Source: Polluticoccus soli (lineage in GTDB: Bacteria; Bacteroidota; Bacteroidia; Chitinophagales; Chitinophagaceae). Taken from it: 64,000 nt of DNA. A model generated the notes under the pieces. That model was not told the DNA's origin and searched no databases. It saw only the letters and a list, made by a program, of their open reading frames with translations. Position numbers and translations under genes: made by a program. The stretch is from positions 2,108,001 through 2,172,000 of the forward strand of contig NZ_JARJHT010000001.1 of the NCBI RefSeq assembly GCF_029269745.1, written 5' to 3'. The stretch's first letter is position 1; each line of letters starts with the position of its first letter. Shown one piece after another: positions 32,262-40,739 of this stretch.

Positions 32262-33068
32262 TTATTGATTCTCAAAATTGCTCATCTGCGAGATGATTGC
32301 ATACCAGCTTGCATCCATATCTATCAGTCCACGCCGCGGCCGGTCAAGATCAAGAGTTATGAATATAACGATGGAGCTTAGCACGCAGAAGCCAATGCCT
32401 GTGACCCAGTCGAACCGACCTTTACCAACTGACAGGTAACCCAGGAAAAATGCCCCGATAAGCGATAAGGAAAAAAGCATAATCACGACGGATTGCGGCA
32501 CTCTGATGATCTCGCTGTTCCTGGTAAACTCAGCCGCATCAAACATGTCGGTTAGCCATGGCAACATTTGCCCTGAAATGAGAATACTTGGGTTGTGCTT
32601 TGAAAACCAGACTGCATGTCCCCACAATAACGCCTGGTGGTGTGCCAGCGCCTTGTCGGCAGCAGCAATTTTATTTAGGTCGGGTCCAGCTTTGATGTAA
32701 TCGATTCTTGCCTGGAGATAGTTTTTGAAATGTGTACGTAGTATAGTGCGATCGCTGTCCGGATAAATATCGGCACGCAGGATGGCTGTACCTATGCAAT
32801 TTGCTTCGTTAACTATGGCCTGGTGACGGTTTTCATAGCGTGTGCCACTCATGCTGAACGTAAATCCCAAAATAAATGCCAGCAAGCCGAGAATGGAACC
32901 GTAGACAGTAGAATTCGCAGGGTTATCCTGGTATTCTTCCTTTCGTTTGCGGTGTCTCCCAAAGTATGCTCCCAGTCTTATGAAAACGATCATCAATAGG
33001 AACAGAATGATGACCAGCACCCAGGCATCGTAGCGCAACAAAAAAGGGAGTGGGAGATTGTCGTTCAT
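32262..33068 (-). CDS. Bestrophin-like (DUF4239-type) membrane protein
   Basis: The 268-residue protein has four likely membrane helices (about residues 15-36, 54-72, 190-212, 218-238). Between the second and third is the conserved soluble segment with RYENRHQAIVNEANCIGTAI (about 77-96), the mark of the bestrophin-like DUF4239 family. The function of this family in bacteria is not settled; an ion channel role is suggested by its relatives. The gene stands alone, convergent with tRNA-Asp. Confidence 0.75.
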   Translation of the reverse strand: MNDNLPLPFLLRYDAWVLVIILFLLMIVFIRLGAYFGRHRKRKEEYQDNPANSTVYGSILGLLAFILGFTFSMSGTRYENRHQAIVNEANCIGTAILRADIYPDSDRTILRTHFKNYLQARIDYIKAGPDLNKIAAADKALAHHQALLWGHAVWFSKHNPSILISGQMLPWLTDMFDAAEFTRNSEIIRVPQSVVIMLFSLSLIGAFFLGYLSVGKGRFDWVTGIGFCVLSSIVIFITLDLDRPRRGLIDMDASWYAIISQMSNFENQ

Positions 33069-33190
33069 TGGATAGATAGTTCGGTCAGCACATAGTAGCC
33101 CGTGATAGTCTACTGCCTATCGACGCTATCCTAAATTTACCGACTTCCATCCGGTCGAAGCTCAGCTACAAACTAAGTTTGCCTGGAATT

Positions 33191-33937
33191 TTAAGGTTTA
33201 GTATTTCTTGCCAGTTTGTTGAACAGGTTCAGGAAATTGTCTCTTTGGCTCTTCGATAGCGGCACCTCTTTGTTGTTATCCATTATGATATAACCAGTTA
33301 CTTCATATCGACGGATATGGTTGAGGTTGATGACGTGCGAGCGATGAGCCTGGTAAAATGTTTTATCGTCAAGCAGCTCCCTGAACTTTCCTATGTTGTA
33401 TGAGCAAAGGATCTCGTTATCTGTTGTTACGATCTTGGTATATGAGTTCACCGCTTCAAGGCAAATGATGTCATTTATGTTCACGTAGTCAATTGCTTTG
33501 CCATTGGGAATGCCTATACGCTTTTGTATATGCAGCTCGTTCTCCAGAACTTTTTTAGCCAGGCGCTTGTTCCTGATCTTTTCCAACACTTTATCTACTG
33601 TAGTTACAAATTCGGTCTTGTCAATCGGTTTGATGATGTAACCAGCTGCATTGAGTCTAAAAGCTTCCACGGCATAATCTTCATGTGCTGTAATAAACAC
33701 AACTTCACTCTGGAGATTTGGCGCGTACTTTATCAGGTCCATACCGTTTTTATCCTGCATTGAAATATCCAGGAATAAGATATCCGCGTCTGTTGAGCGC
33801 ACAACATTGACTGCATCGTCCCATTTCGTGTAGGTTCCAATGACTTCAATGTTTTTATAGAATATGCCAAGGTTGTATTCCAGCAGATCTATTGCTTTGC
33901 TTTCGTCGTCTACAATGAGGCAAGTGTAGTTATCCAT
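33191..33937 (-). CDS. LytTR-family response regulator
   Basis: The 248-residue protein has an N-terminal receiver domain (phosphoacceptor probably D57 in LFLDISMQ, with DD near residue 10 and K106 in IKPIDKTEF) and a C-terminal LytTR DNA-binding domain (about 145-245, with FYQAHRSHVINLNHI). Its start overlaps the sensor kinase gene by eight bases, so the two form a pair. LytTR regulators bind direct repeats in promoters; the targets here are unknown. Confidence 0.93.
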   Translation of the reverse strand: MDNYTCLIVDDESKAIDLLEYNLGIFYKNIEVIGTYTKWDDAVNVVRSTDADILFLDISMQDKNGMDLIKYAPNLQSEVVFITAHEDYAVEAFRLNAAGYIIKPIDKTEFVTTVDKVLEKIRNKRLAKKVLENELHIQKRIGIPNGKAIDYVNINDIICLEAVNSYTKIVTTDNEILCSYNIGKFRELLDDKTFYQAHRSHVINLNHIRRYEVTGYIIMDNNKEVPLSKSQRDNFLNLFNKLARNTKP

Positions 33938-36908
33938 CTTTTAATGCATTTTTTATAGTGATGATTACAGTAGTTCCTGTTTCCGGTAGTTCTTTGTCAA
34001 TATAGTTGATTTCAATTCCGGCGTTTTCGTACTTGTTAAGTATGTCGACCAGTTCTTTTATTAGATGGTTGCCATATGATTCCCTGCCGCTGTCCGCTCT
34101 TTGTTTATCTGTAATATGCTTTTTTCTGCCTACTCCATCATCGTCGATCATGCACTGTAATACGTTGGTAGTTGCATTCGCAGAGAATGTGAGTTTCAGA
34201 TGTCCAGGTGCATCTTTAGGTAATAGCCCGTGGTTGATCGCGTTCTCTACTATTGGTTGCAACAATAACGATGGAACATAAATAGTTTTGTTATCCGGCA
34301 GATTTGTTTTGATCTCATAACTAAATGCATTTTCAAACCGTGTTTGCTGAAGGCGTATATAGTTCTGCAGGTTATTGATCTCCTCTCCCAATGTAATATA
34401 CCGGTTTCGCGATGATTTCAAATATGCCCTTAATAGACTTGAAAAGCTGGATACATGGTCATAGGCTTCATCAAGCTTTTTCTTAACAATGTAATGAAGA
34501 GTAGTATTTAGTGTGTTGAAAATAAAATGCGGGTTTATTTGAGAGTGGATCGACTTGATCTCTAGCTCAAGAAGTTTATTCTTCCTCAAGTTGTTTTTCA
34601 TGATAATTTTCCTGGTGATAAGAACGGTTGATAGTATTACCCCTGTGACCAGGGCTAGTCCTAGTAATAAAACGATACTCTGACCCGGATTTGTTTGCCA
34701 CCAGTATGGGATAACGTAAAGATGAAGTTGCATTGGGTTGCTTTTCCACACATCATCTCTCACTTTCAGCGATAGTGTATGATATTGGCCGGGTTGCAGG
34801 TTAGGCAGGTTCAATTCATTATTGTTGAGTTCGAGCCATGTGGAGTCAACCCCATTTATCATATATTGGTATTTTACGTGTCCGTTTCCCAAGGGGTTTA
34901 TCAGGTCAAACAGGAGCTTTCTATCGTTTTGGTGTATCGTAATGCTATCATTGCTATTTACCGTTGATAGATCACCGGCGTATGATAGTAACAGGCTGAA
35001 AGGGTGTGAATATTTATAAATGTCATAATCTTCGTCTTTAGGCATATTTATCGAATACAGCCCATTATTAGTGTTTAGGAATATCTCTTTTTTTGAAACC
35101 TGGACGTCATACGTGCTTTGGTAAAAGTTATATTTGTCGTTGAAGTGAATGATAGGTGCAGAGAGCTTCCCTTTTCCTTGAATTTTACTATACAGCACGC
35201 CGAATTTCCCCACAATTACTAATACATTTCCCCGCTTAAAGATTTTTGTATCCGAGAGATTACATTGATTAAATAATTGGTGGCAAGAATAGTTGTTAAG
35301 ATTAAAGCATTGGAGCCTGTCGCCGTCTTTAATAAATATGTTCCCATATTTATTGTCCAATACGATCTGTTCAATACGGTTAATGCCGAGAGCCCTGGTT
35401 TGTTCGCTTGTGATAACAAATGTATTGCCCGCCTTATTGTGCAGTATGATCTTGCCGGTATTGTACGCCCATACCATTTGTCGCAGCGAATCGTAAAGAA
35501 CATCTATGCATCTATCTGAATAAAGAGGTTTGAAGTAGAATGTGTCGTTAGAAATGTATGCCTTGTCGAACCCACTTGAGCTAGCTGTATATAATATGCC
35601 ATTGCTTGAAACAATGTTGTTTGCGGAGAACCTAAAGGCGACTGTATGGTGTTGTAAAGTATATAACGAAAGGTTTTTTATGGCTTTGGTTTTGTGATTA
35701 ATGAGCCTGGGGGCGTCATTAAAAAAAAGTATTGAATGGGTGTCATTAAGGGGCAAGACCTTATTAATGCTTTCACGCGTTTGGAGTCGGTAATTTTCGA
35801 CGGTGCCGTTTTCGCCAATAGTTGCCATTATGCCTTCATGTGCGTTCCACCAGTAACCCGTACCGTTGTCAATCATTCCAATGTACTTGAATCGCGCATT
35901 TAGAAATGGCGTCAGCCGTTTAAATGGTGACATTTCAGGCGGGAGTACGAACATGCCGTTCGAAAGCGTTGCAATAGTTTTTCCCCAGAGGTCGTCTTCT
36001 ACGAAGTAGACAAGTTCTGCCGGCGACGAAACAAAATTGTTTGTCAAATCGGCTATAGTAGTCGATTGCTGTATTGAGAGATCCTCGTTCAGTTTATACG
36101 CGCTGTCCCTGGTCAGAACACACAGGTATTTATCCAGGTGAAGAATTTTACTAACAGCACCTGGAAACGAAAGTGTATCGAGCTTGCAGGTGGCAAAGTT
36201 TAAGGCATAAACGTTGTTTTTTCCTGGGAAATAGGCAATGTCATAGTTATGGTAATTGAACCTTGTATAATTGAGTCTGTGTAACGAAATAATAGATGAG
36301 TCGTAAGTGCACTTGCTTTTGAGCGCCAACGTGTCGCCAGCCAGTTTATAGGTATAGATAACAAAATTAGAGTCGTCGCGGCCATTTATGAACTCCGCAT
36401 TTTGGTTGAGATAGAAATACCAAATATGTATGTCGTTAAAAATACTAGCTATTGAATCGTTTCTCTCTCTAAAGAAGTAGTGTCCAGTTGTCCGGTATTT
36501 GTTGATAAAAGCAACACCATCCTTGTGTTCAGCCATTCTGGTCGTCGACAAGGTATAATCATCATTGTCTACATAAGTTTCGTGATATTTATTCTTGTAG
36601 ATATATCCTGGCGCATGTGCGAAACATAACAGCCACAGACGATCTTTTTTGTCCAGGTGTATGCTCCAAACATCATTGCTGGGTAGCCCGTCCGCGATTG
36701 TATAAGTTTTGAGTTCATAACCGTTATATCTTACTACGCCATTTGTAGTGGCTATCCACAGATAACCATATTTATCCCTGACCATTTGGTAAACATGGTT
36801 GGAGGGCATTCCGTTGTTGATGTTTAGATTGATCTGACCATCAGCCCGCCAACTGCAGATGAACAAGATCAGAAACCCAAAAAGTATTTGCGGCTTACCG
36901 ATGATCAT
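33930..36908 (-). CDS. Propeller-sensor histidine kinase (Reg_prop, Y_Y_Y, LytS-type kinase)
   Basis: The 992-residue protein has a signal peptide (residues about 1-25), a large periplasmic region that starts with two-component-regulator propeller repeats (YGYLWIATTNGVVRYNG, RLWLLCF), a Y_Y_Y domain just before the membrane, and one membrane helix (about residues 763-785). The cytoplasmic kinase has the His motif QINPHFIFNTLNTTLHYI and an ATPase domain with ENAINHGLLP. Such sensors usually respond to carbohydrates or surface signals in Bacteroidota. I start at the ATG at 36908, which gives a good signal peptide. An ATG 17 codons earlier would hide it. It is translationally coupled to the LytTR regulator. 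Confidence 0.9.
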   Translation of the reverse strand: MIIGKPQILFGFLILFICSWRADGQINLNINNGMPSNHVYQMVRDKYGYLWIATTNGVVRYNGYELKTYTIADGLPSNDVWSIHLDKKDRLWLLCFAHAPGYIYKNKYHETYVDNDDYTLSTTRMAEHKDGVAFINKYRTTGHYFFRERNDSIASIFNDIHIWYFYLNQNAEFINGRDDSNFVIYTYKLAGDTLALKSKCTYDSSIISLHRLNYTRFNYHNYDIAYFPGKNNVYALNFATCKLDTLSFPGAVSKILHLDKYLCVLTRDSAYKLNEDLSIQQSTTIADLTNNFVSSPAELVYFVEDDLWGKTIATLSNGMFVLPPEMSPFKRLTPFLNARFKYIGMIDNGTGYWWNAHEGIMATIGENGTVENYRLQTRESINKVLPLNDTHSILFFNDAPRLINHKTKAIKNLSLYTLQHHTVAFRFSANNIVSSNGILYTASSSGFDKAYISNDTFYFKPLYSDRCIDVLYDSLRQMVWAYNTGKIILHNKAGNTFVITSEQTRALGINRIEQIVLDNKYGNIFIKDGDRLQCFNLNNYSCHQLFNQCNLSDTKIFKRGNVLVIVGKFGVLYSKIQGKGKLSAPIIHFNDKYNFYQSTYDVQVSKKEIFLNTNNGLYSINMPKDEDYDIYKYSHPFSLLLSYAGDLSTVNSNDSITIHQNDRKLLFDLINPLGNGHVKYQYMINGVDSTWLELNNNELNLPNLQPGQYHTLSLKVRDDVWKSNPMQLHLYVIPYWWQTNPGQSIVLLLGLALVTGVILSTVLITRKIIMKNNLRKNKLLELEIKSIHSQINPHFIFNTLNTTLHYIVKKKLDEAYDHVSSFSSLLRAYLKSSRNRYITLGEEINNLQNYIRLQQTRFENAFSYEIKTNLPDNKTIYVPSLLLQPIVENAINHGLLPKDAPGHLKLTFSANATTNVLQCMIDDDGVGRKKHITDKQRADSGRESYGNHLIKELVDILNKYENAGIEINYIDKELPETGTTVIITIKNALKDG

Positions 36909-37377
36909 GGACCTAAGTTTACAAACTTTCGTCTTTATGTGAAAGTGCGTGGAATGCACCGGTAAAGAACATTCTGCGTGTGTCAGATGCTGAATTTGTT
37001 GTTTTGATATATCCTCGCGGCTGCCTCACAGCCTCAAGCCCAAAAATAGAAAGCAATAGGTTTGGTTCAAACCGAAACCTGCCAAAGTCCGTTCTCAACC
37101 GGTAAAACTGCGTTTTGGTTCATGGAGTGGATCATATGGGTTATTTTAAATAGGTGCTTTTTGAAGGCATGCCACGTTCTGTGACTGCGCGGAAAGCGTG
37201 CGCCAACGTCAATTTTAAGATTTTTTTGAGGCTTTTATTTAGGGAGTTTAGTTGGCTATCCGGGCCTTTTAATGTAATTTTAATTGCCCTCCCCGCTTGG
37301 TTTTTATTAAATAGCGACTGCTATAGGTATATTTAGAACAATATGGTTTGTGGCCATTTGTTGAAAAATTTTAGGGT
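36909..37377. other. Intergenic region between two divergent two-component systems
   Basis: This 469-base gap holds the promoters of the LytTR pair (minus) and the OmpR-type pair (plus). No coding frame or RNA gene is apparent. Its one clear structure is the inverted repeat at 37058-37080. TATGGTTTG at about 37342-37350 is a near match to the -7 box for the plus-strand operon. Confidence 0.5.
37058..37080. promoter_or_regulatory. Inverted repeat, candidate operator
   Basis: AGGTTTGGTT and AACCGAAACCT are inverted halves with one bulged base. The site lies about 150 bases upstream of the propeller-kinase start and 300 bases before the OmpR-type regulator, so it could serve either system. Confidence 0.35.
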
Positions 37378-38073
37378 ATGAAACAGAATATATTGCTTGT
37401 TGAAGATGAAAAGAAGATCGCAGACACAATCCAGGCAGGTTTGGGTGAATATAACTACAACGTTGTTACAGCTTATAACGGCCTTGAGGGGAAAGACTTG
37501 TATTATTCAGGTAAGTATGACCTGATAATCCTGGATATCAACCTTCCGGTGATGAATGGTTATGAGCTGTGTAAGATGATACGGTACAAGGACAAGCAGG
37601 TACCTATAATAATGTTAACCGCTATGGACTTTACTGAAAACAAGATAGAAGGCTTTGAGGCAGGAGCCGATGACTATATCGCCAAACCTTTTGAATTTAG
37701 GGAATTGGTGGCTAGGATCAAGGCGTTACTAAGAAGGGCCGACTTTAAAGGAGCGCCGGTAGAGGAAAAGGTGTTGAAATTGGCGGATCTGGAAATGAAT
37801 GTGGACAGTAAAGAAGTAAAAAGAGGGAGTAAAAAGATAGCGCTGACTGCCAAAGAATTTCAATTGCTTGAATATTTGCTGAGGAAAAGAGGCAAAGTGG
37901 TTTCAAGGGCCGATATTGCCAAAGATGTGTGGGACATAGATTTTGATACACAAACAAATGTGATTGATGTTTATGTCAATTTTTTACGTAAGAAGATAGA
38001 CAAGGATTTTGCCCCGAAATTGATCCACACCCAGGTGGGGATGGGGTATATCCTCAAGTCTGATGAAGATTAA
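37378..38073 (+). CDS. OmpR-family response regulator
   Basis: The 231-residue protein has a receiver domain (acidic pocket ED at 9-10, phosphoacceptor D53 in LIILDINLPVMNGYE, K in IAKPFEFRELV) and a winged-helix DNA-binding domain (about 130-228, LTAKEFQLLEYLLR and VDVYVNFLRKKID-like end). The stop overlaps the kinase start by one base (TAATG). The pair has the layout of systems that respond to envelope or metal stress, but the signal is not visible. Confidence 0.95.
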   Translation: MKQNILLVEDEKKIADTIQAGLGEYNYNVVTAYNGLEGKDLYYSGKYDLIILDINLPVMNGYELCKMIRYKDKQVPIIMLTAMDFTENKIEGFEAGADDYIAKPFEFRELVARIKALLRRADFKGAPVEEKVLKLADLEMNVDSKEVKRGSKKIALTAKEFQLLEYLLRKRGKVVSRADIAKDVWDIDFDTQTNVIDVYVNFLRKKIDKDFAPKLIHTQVGMGYILKSDED

Positions 38074-39503
38074 TGCCGATTAAGTATAGAATTACGCTGG
38101 TTTATACCTTCATAGTAACCATCATTATGTTACTATTATGTTGGGCTATTTATTTCTATTCTGCCCAAAACAGGGTGGTCCAGTTCCAGGAGCGTTTGTA
38201 TCGTAAGGCATACAGTACCGCCCTGTTATTAAAGTCCAATCAATTTAATGCAGAGGAAGTAAAGGCGATCAATGAATCAGGCAATAGCTCACTATTCAGG
38301 AAAAGTATTATTGTTTACGATAAGCGCGATAGCCTGATTTTTACCTACCGCGACCCGGATGCCTTGCCGCTGATTGTGAATAAAACGGTGTTGAATACTG
38401 CCAAACAGCGAAAAAAGTACTTTTTTGGCTGGGATGGCAGGGATGCTGTGGCTATCAATTACAAAGATCCAAATTATGAGTATACCGTAATAGTAGCCTC
38501 GTACGACAACGATAGGGTTGAGTGGCTGTCGAAACTACAGGCGATATTGGCTGTGTGTTTTTTCGGTAGTATTAGTATAGTTATTATTACTGGTTATGTC
38601 TTCTCACTTGGATTGGTTAGCTCGATACGAAATCTTACCAATAGGATCAACCGCATTTCCGCCGATAACTTTTTGTACCGTCTTGAGACCGGCAGCGGTA
38701 AAGACGAACTACAGCAGCTCGGTATAACTATCAATGAGCTTTTGGATAGGCTGCAACGCTCATTCGACACACAGCGTCGTTTTATCGCGAATGCATCGCA
38801 TGAGTTATCGACTCCGCTGACAGCCATTACGAGCCAACTTGATGTAGCCTTGCAGCGCGAACGTACGAATGAAGAATATAAAAAGATAATTAAGTCAATA
38901 AAAGACGATGCCAAACGACTTGGGCTGCTTGTAAAAAGCCTGCTTGAAATAGCAAAGGCCAGCGATTCAACCGGAGGGATCGAACTTGCTTCTGTGCGAA
39001 TAGACGAATTGCTGATGGGCATTCCGACTGAAATGAAAAAGATCAGTAAGCTATATGAGGTGGAGTTGGTTTTTGATGAATTTCCCGAAGATGAAAGCCA
39101 AACGGTAGTGTATGGCAATATGCCACTACTATATAGCGCCATCAAGAATATCATCCATAATGCTTGTAAGTTTTCACCTGACAAGACTGCCTTTGTAAAA
39201 CTTAGCTTTACCGCGGCTAATATTGTCGTCACTATACATGACAACGGGCCAGGTATCGCTCCGGATGACCTCGAACACATATTTCAACCATTTTTCAGGG
39301 GGTACAAACAGAATAACCTTATATATGGGTCTGGTCTTGGTTTAGCTCTTTCCAAGAGGATAATTGATCTGCATAAGGGCGATATAAGGGTCGAAACAGA
39401 GGTAGACAAGGGTACCACTTTTATAGTGATGCTTCCGATTGAACGTGTCGAGAGGCAGGAGGCTTATGGCAACGAAATGCCTGATTATTCTGCGTTGAAT
39501 TAG
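38073..39503 (+). CDS. HAMP-domain sensor histidine kinase
   Basis: The 476-residue protein has two membrane helices (about residues 8-30 and 156-182) around a periplasmic sensor of about 125 residues. A HAMP linker (about 182-232), the phosphoacceptor H243 in ANASHELSTPLTA and an ATPase domain with NIIHNACKFSP and GSGLGLALSKRI follow. It is translationally coupled to the OmpR-type regulator. The sensory domain has no recognised fold. Confidence 0.94.
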   Translation: MPIKYRITLVYTFIVTIIMLLLCWAIYFYSAQNRVVQFQERLYRKAYSTALLLKSNQFNAEEVKAINESGNSSLFRKSIIVYDKRDSLIFTYRDPDALPLIVNKTVLNTAKQRKKYFFGWDGRDAVAINYKDPNYEYTVIVASYDNDRVEWLSKLQAILAVCFFGSISIVIITGYVFSLGLVSSIRNLTNRINRISADNFLYRLETGSGKDELQQLGITINELLDRLQRSFDTQRRFIANASHELSTPLTAITSQLDVALQRERTNEEYKKIIKSIKDDAKRLGLLVKSLLEIAKASDSTGGIELASVRIDELLMGIPTEMKKISKLYEVELVFDEFPEDESQTVVYGNMPLLYSAIKNIIHNACKFSPDKTAFVKLSFTAANIVVTIHDNGPGIAPDDLEHIFQPFFRGYKQNNLIYGSGLGLALSKRIIDLHKGDIRVETEVDKGTTFIVMLPIERVERQEAYGNEMPDYSALN

Positions 39504-39535
39504 TATCCGCTTGATATTTATTGGAGGAACTATAA

Positions 39536-39543
39536 TATTTTTG
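39536..39543 (+). promoter_or_regulatory. Promoter -7 box of a lipoprotein gene
   Basis: TATTTTTG lies 17 bases before the ATG at 39561. TTG sequences at 39511 and 39521 flank the expected -33 position. Confidence 0.55.
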
Positions 39544-39560
39544 CACCAAAACCAAAACGA

Positions 39561-39974
39561 ATGAAAAAACAAGCACTTTTATTAATGGCCGGAGGCTTGA
39601 TGTCGCTTGCGTCATGCACAACTGAAACTCGCGAAAGCGATATGTCACAAGCCCAGATAGACTCTACAGTTAATGCCAGGGTTGAAGAGATAAGGGTGGA
39701 AATGATGCGTCAGAACGATTCATTGATCAATGCCATGGCACAGATCAAGGCTGATTCGATCATCGCAGCGATGAAAGGTGGAAAAGCTGTTACAACAAAA
39801 ACTACGACTACCAGGACAACAACGGTGAAGCCTGCGTCAGTTACTACACATTCTACAAGCACAGCTACGTCAGCGTCTCAACCAGCTAATACCGGTAAAA
39901 ATACCGGAGAACAAGGCACGAATACAGGTAAAAAAGGCGACCAGAATCAGGGAACAAACACTGGTAAAAAATAA
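39561..39974 (+). CDS. Small lipoprotein with a Thr/Asn/Gly-rich low-complexity tail
   Basis: The 137-residue protein starts with a lipoprotein signal peptide (lipobox LASC, cysteine at about residue 19). A short, charged helical stretch (about 30-70) follows, and then a tail rich in T, S, N, G and K that repeats NTGK/GTNTGKK. The tail resembles a flexible spacer. I recognise no family. It has its own promoter and terminator, so it is not part of the upstream two-component operon, though it could be a target of it. The residues after the cysteine (TTETRE) are not a typical surface-export signal, so it is more likely periplasmic. Confidence 0.75.
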   Translation: MKKQALLLMAGGLMSLASCTTETRESDMSQAQIDSTVNARVEEIRVEMMRQNDSLINAMAQIKADSIIAAMKGGKAVTTKTTTTRTTTVKPASVTTHSTSTATSASQPANTGKNTGEQGTNTGKKGDQNQGTNTGKK

Positions 39975-39983
39975 GGTTTCATC

Positions 39984-40027
39984 AAAAAATGAAAAAAGCA
40001 GCCGCAAGGCTGCTTTTTTCATTTTTT
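39984..40027. terminator. Bidirectional terminator between two lipoprotein genes
   Basis: A perfect 20-pair stem (39984-40003 with 40008-40027) around a GCAA loop contains A-runs and T-runs on both sides. It can stop transcription from both convergent genes. Confidence 0.92.
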
Positions 40028-40040
40028 TGCATTTAGCTGA

Positions 40041-40547
40041 TTATTTCGATAAAGTAGCAGTGCAATTATCTGTAGTTACGCCGTAAGAGGCAGTATAGTT
40101 AAACGTGATTTTGCCGTTTGCATAGTTGCCAGTGGCATTCATTTGAGTGGCACATGCGTTGTCATTAATAGTAAGTGTGGCACCGTTTACCAAGCCGTCA
40201 AATACAATCGTTCCGCCCTGTGTACAGCCATAATTACCGAGGTTAGACACCAGAACTTTTGTTGCATCTGTGCCGTCTGCGGTAATAGTAACCTGATACG
40301 GATTTGAGGTTGCTGAACCACACGTTTCTGTTACAGACCAGGTGCCGACAAACTTCGCATTTGATTTGATTTCGCAATTAGTGCCCTCATAGCCGGAAGA
40401 ACACACGCAAGAACCATCAACGCAAGTGCCGCCGTTTTGGCAAACGACATCTTCACATTCGTCTTTGCTACAAGATGCATAAGTTATTGCGCTGAAGGCG
40501 CCTAAAGTCAGGAGAGCAGAAAAAGCAATGTTGCGGATTGATTTCAT
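40041..40547 (-). CDS. EGF-like domain lipoprotein, probably surface exposed
   Basis: The 168-residue protein has a signal peptide ending in YASC, and the cysteine is followed by SKDE, an acidic tract like the lipoprotein export signal that carries Bacteroidota lipoproteins to the cell surface. Residues about 31-58 form an EGF-like module with six cysteines (CEDVVCQNGGTC, then CVCSSGYEGTNC). The rest is a beta-rich domain (about 65-168) with further cysteines, resembling lipocalin-like domains of this phylum. EGF-like modules usually mediate binding. No neighbour explains its role. Confidence 0.78.
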   Translation of the reverse strand: MKSIRNIAFSALLTLGAFSAITYASCSKDECEDVVCQNGGTCVDGSCVCSSGYEGTNCEIKSNAKFVGTWSVTETCGSATSNPYQVTITADGTDATKVLVSNLGNYGCTQGGTIVFDGLVNGATLTINDNACATQMNATGNYANGKITFNYTASYGVTTDNCTATLSK

Positions 40548-40727
40548 AGACAGTCAATTTTTTTAGTTAGAAAGTTTCAAATGCTGTGCCAAAAATACAA
40601 CGGCTGTATATAGTAACCAAGTTATTTTGACAAATCTTGCGGCTAACGGCAGATTTTTGCTATCAATTGTTATTCAGAACCTTATTTGAAACAATGCAAA
40701 TAATTCGTAATCAAGGCTCCGGTTATA

Positions 40728-40735
40728 TACATTTG
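40728..40735 (+). promoter_or_regulatory. Promoter -7 box directly before a TPR gene
   Basis: TACATTTG ends four bases before the ATG at 40740. If used, the transcript would start at or next to the A of the start codon and be leaderless. The -33 element is weak. Confidence 0.4.
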
Positions 40736-40739
40736 TTGC

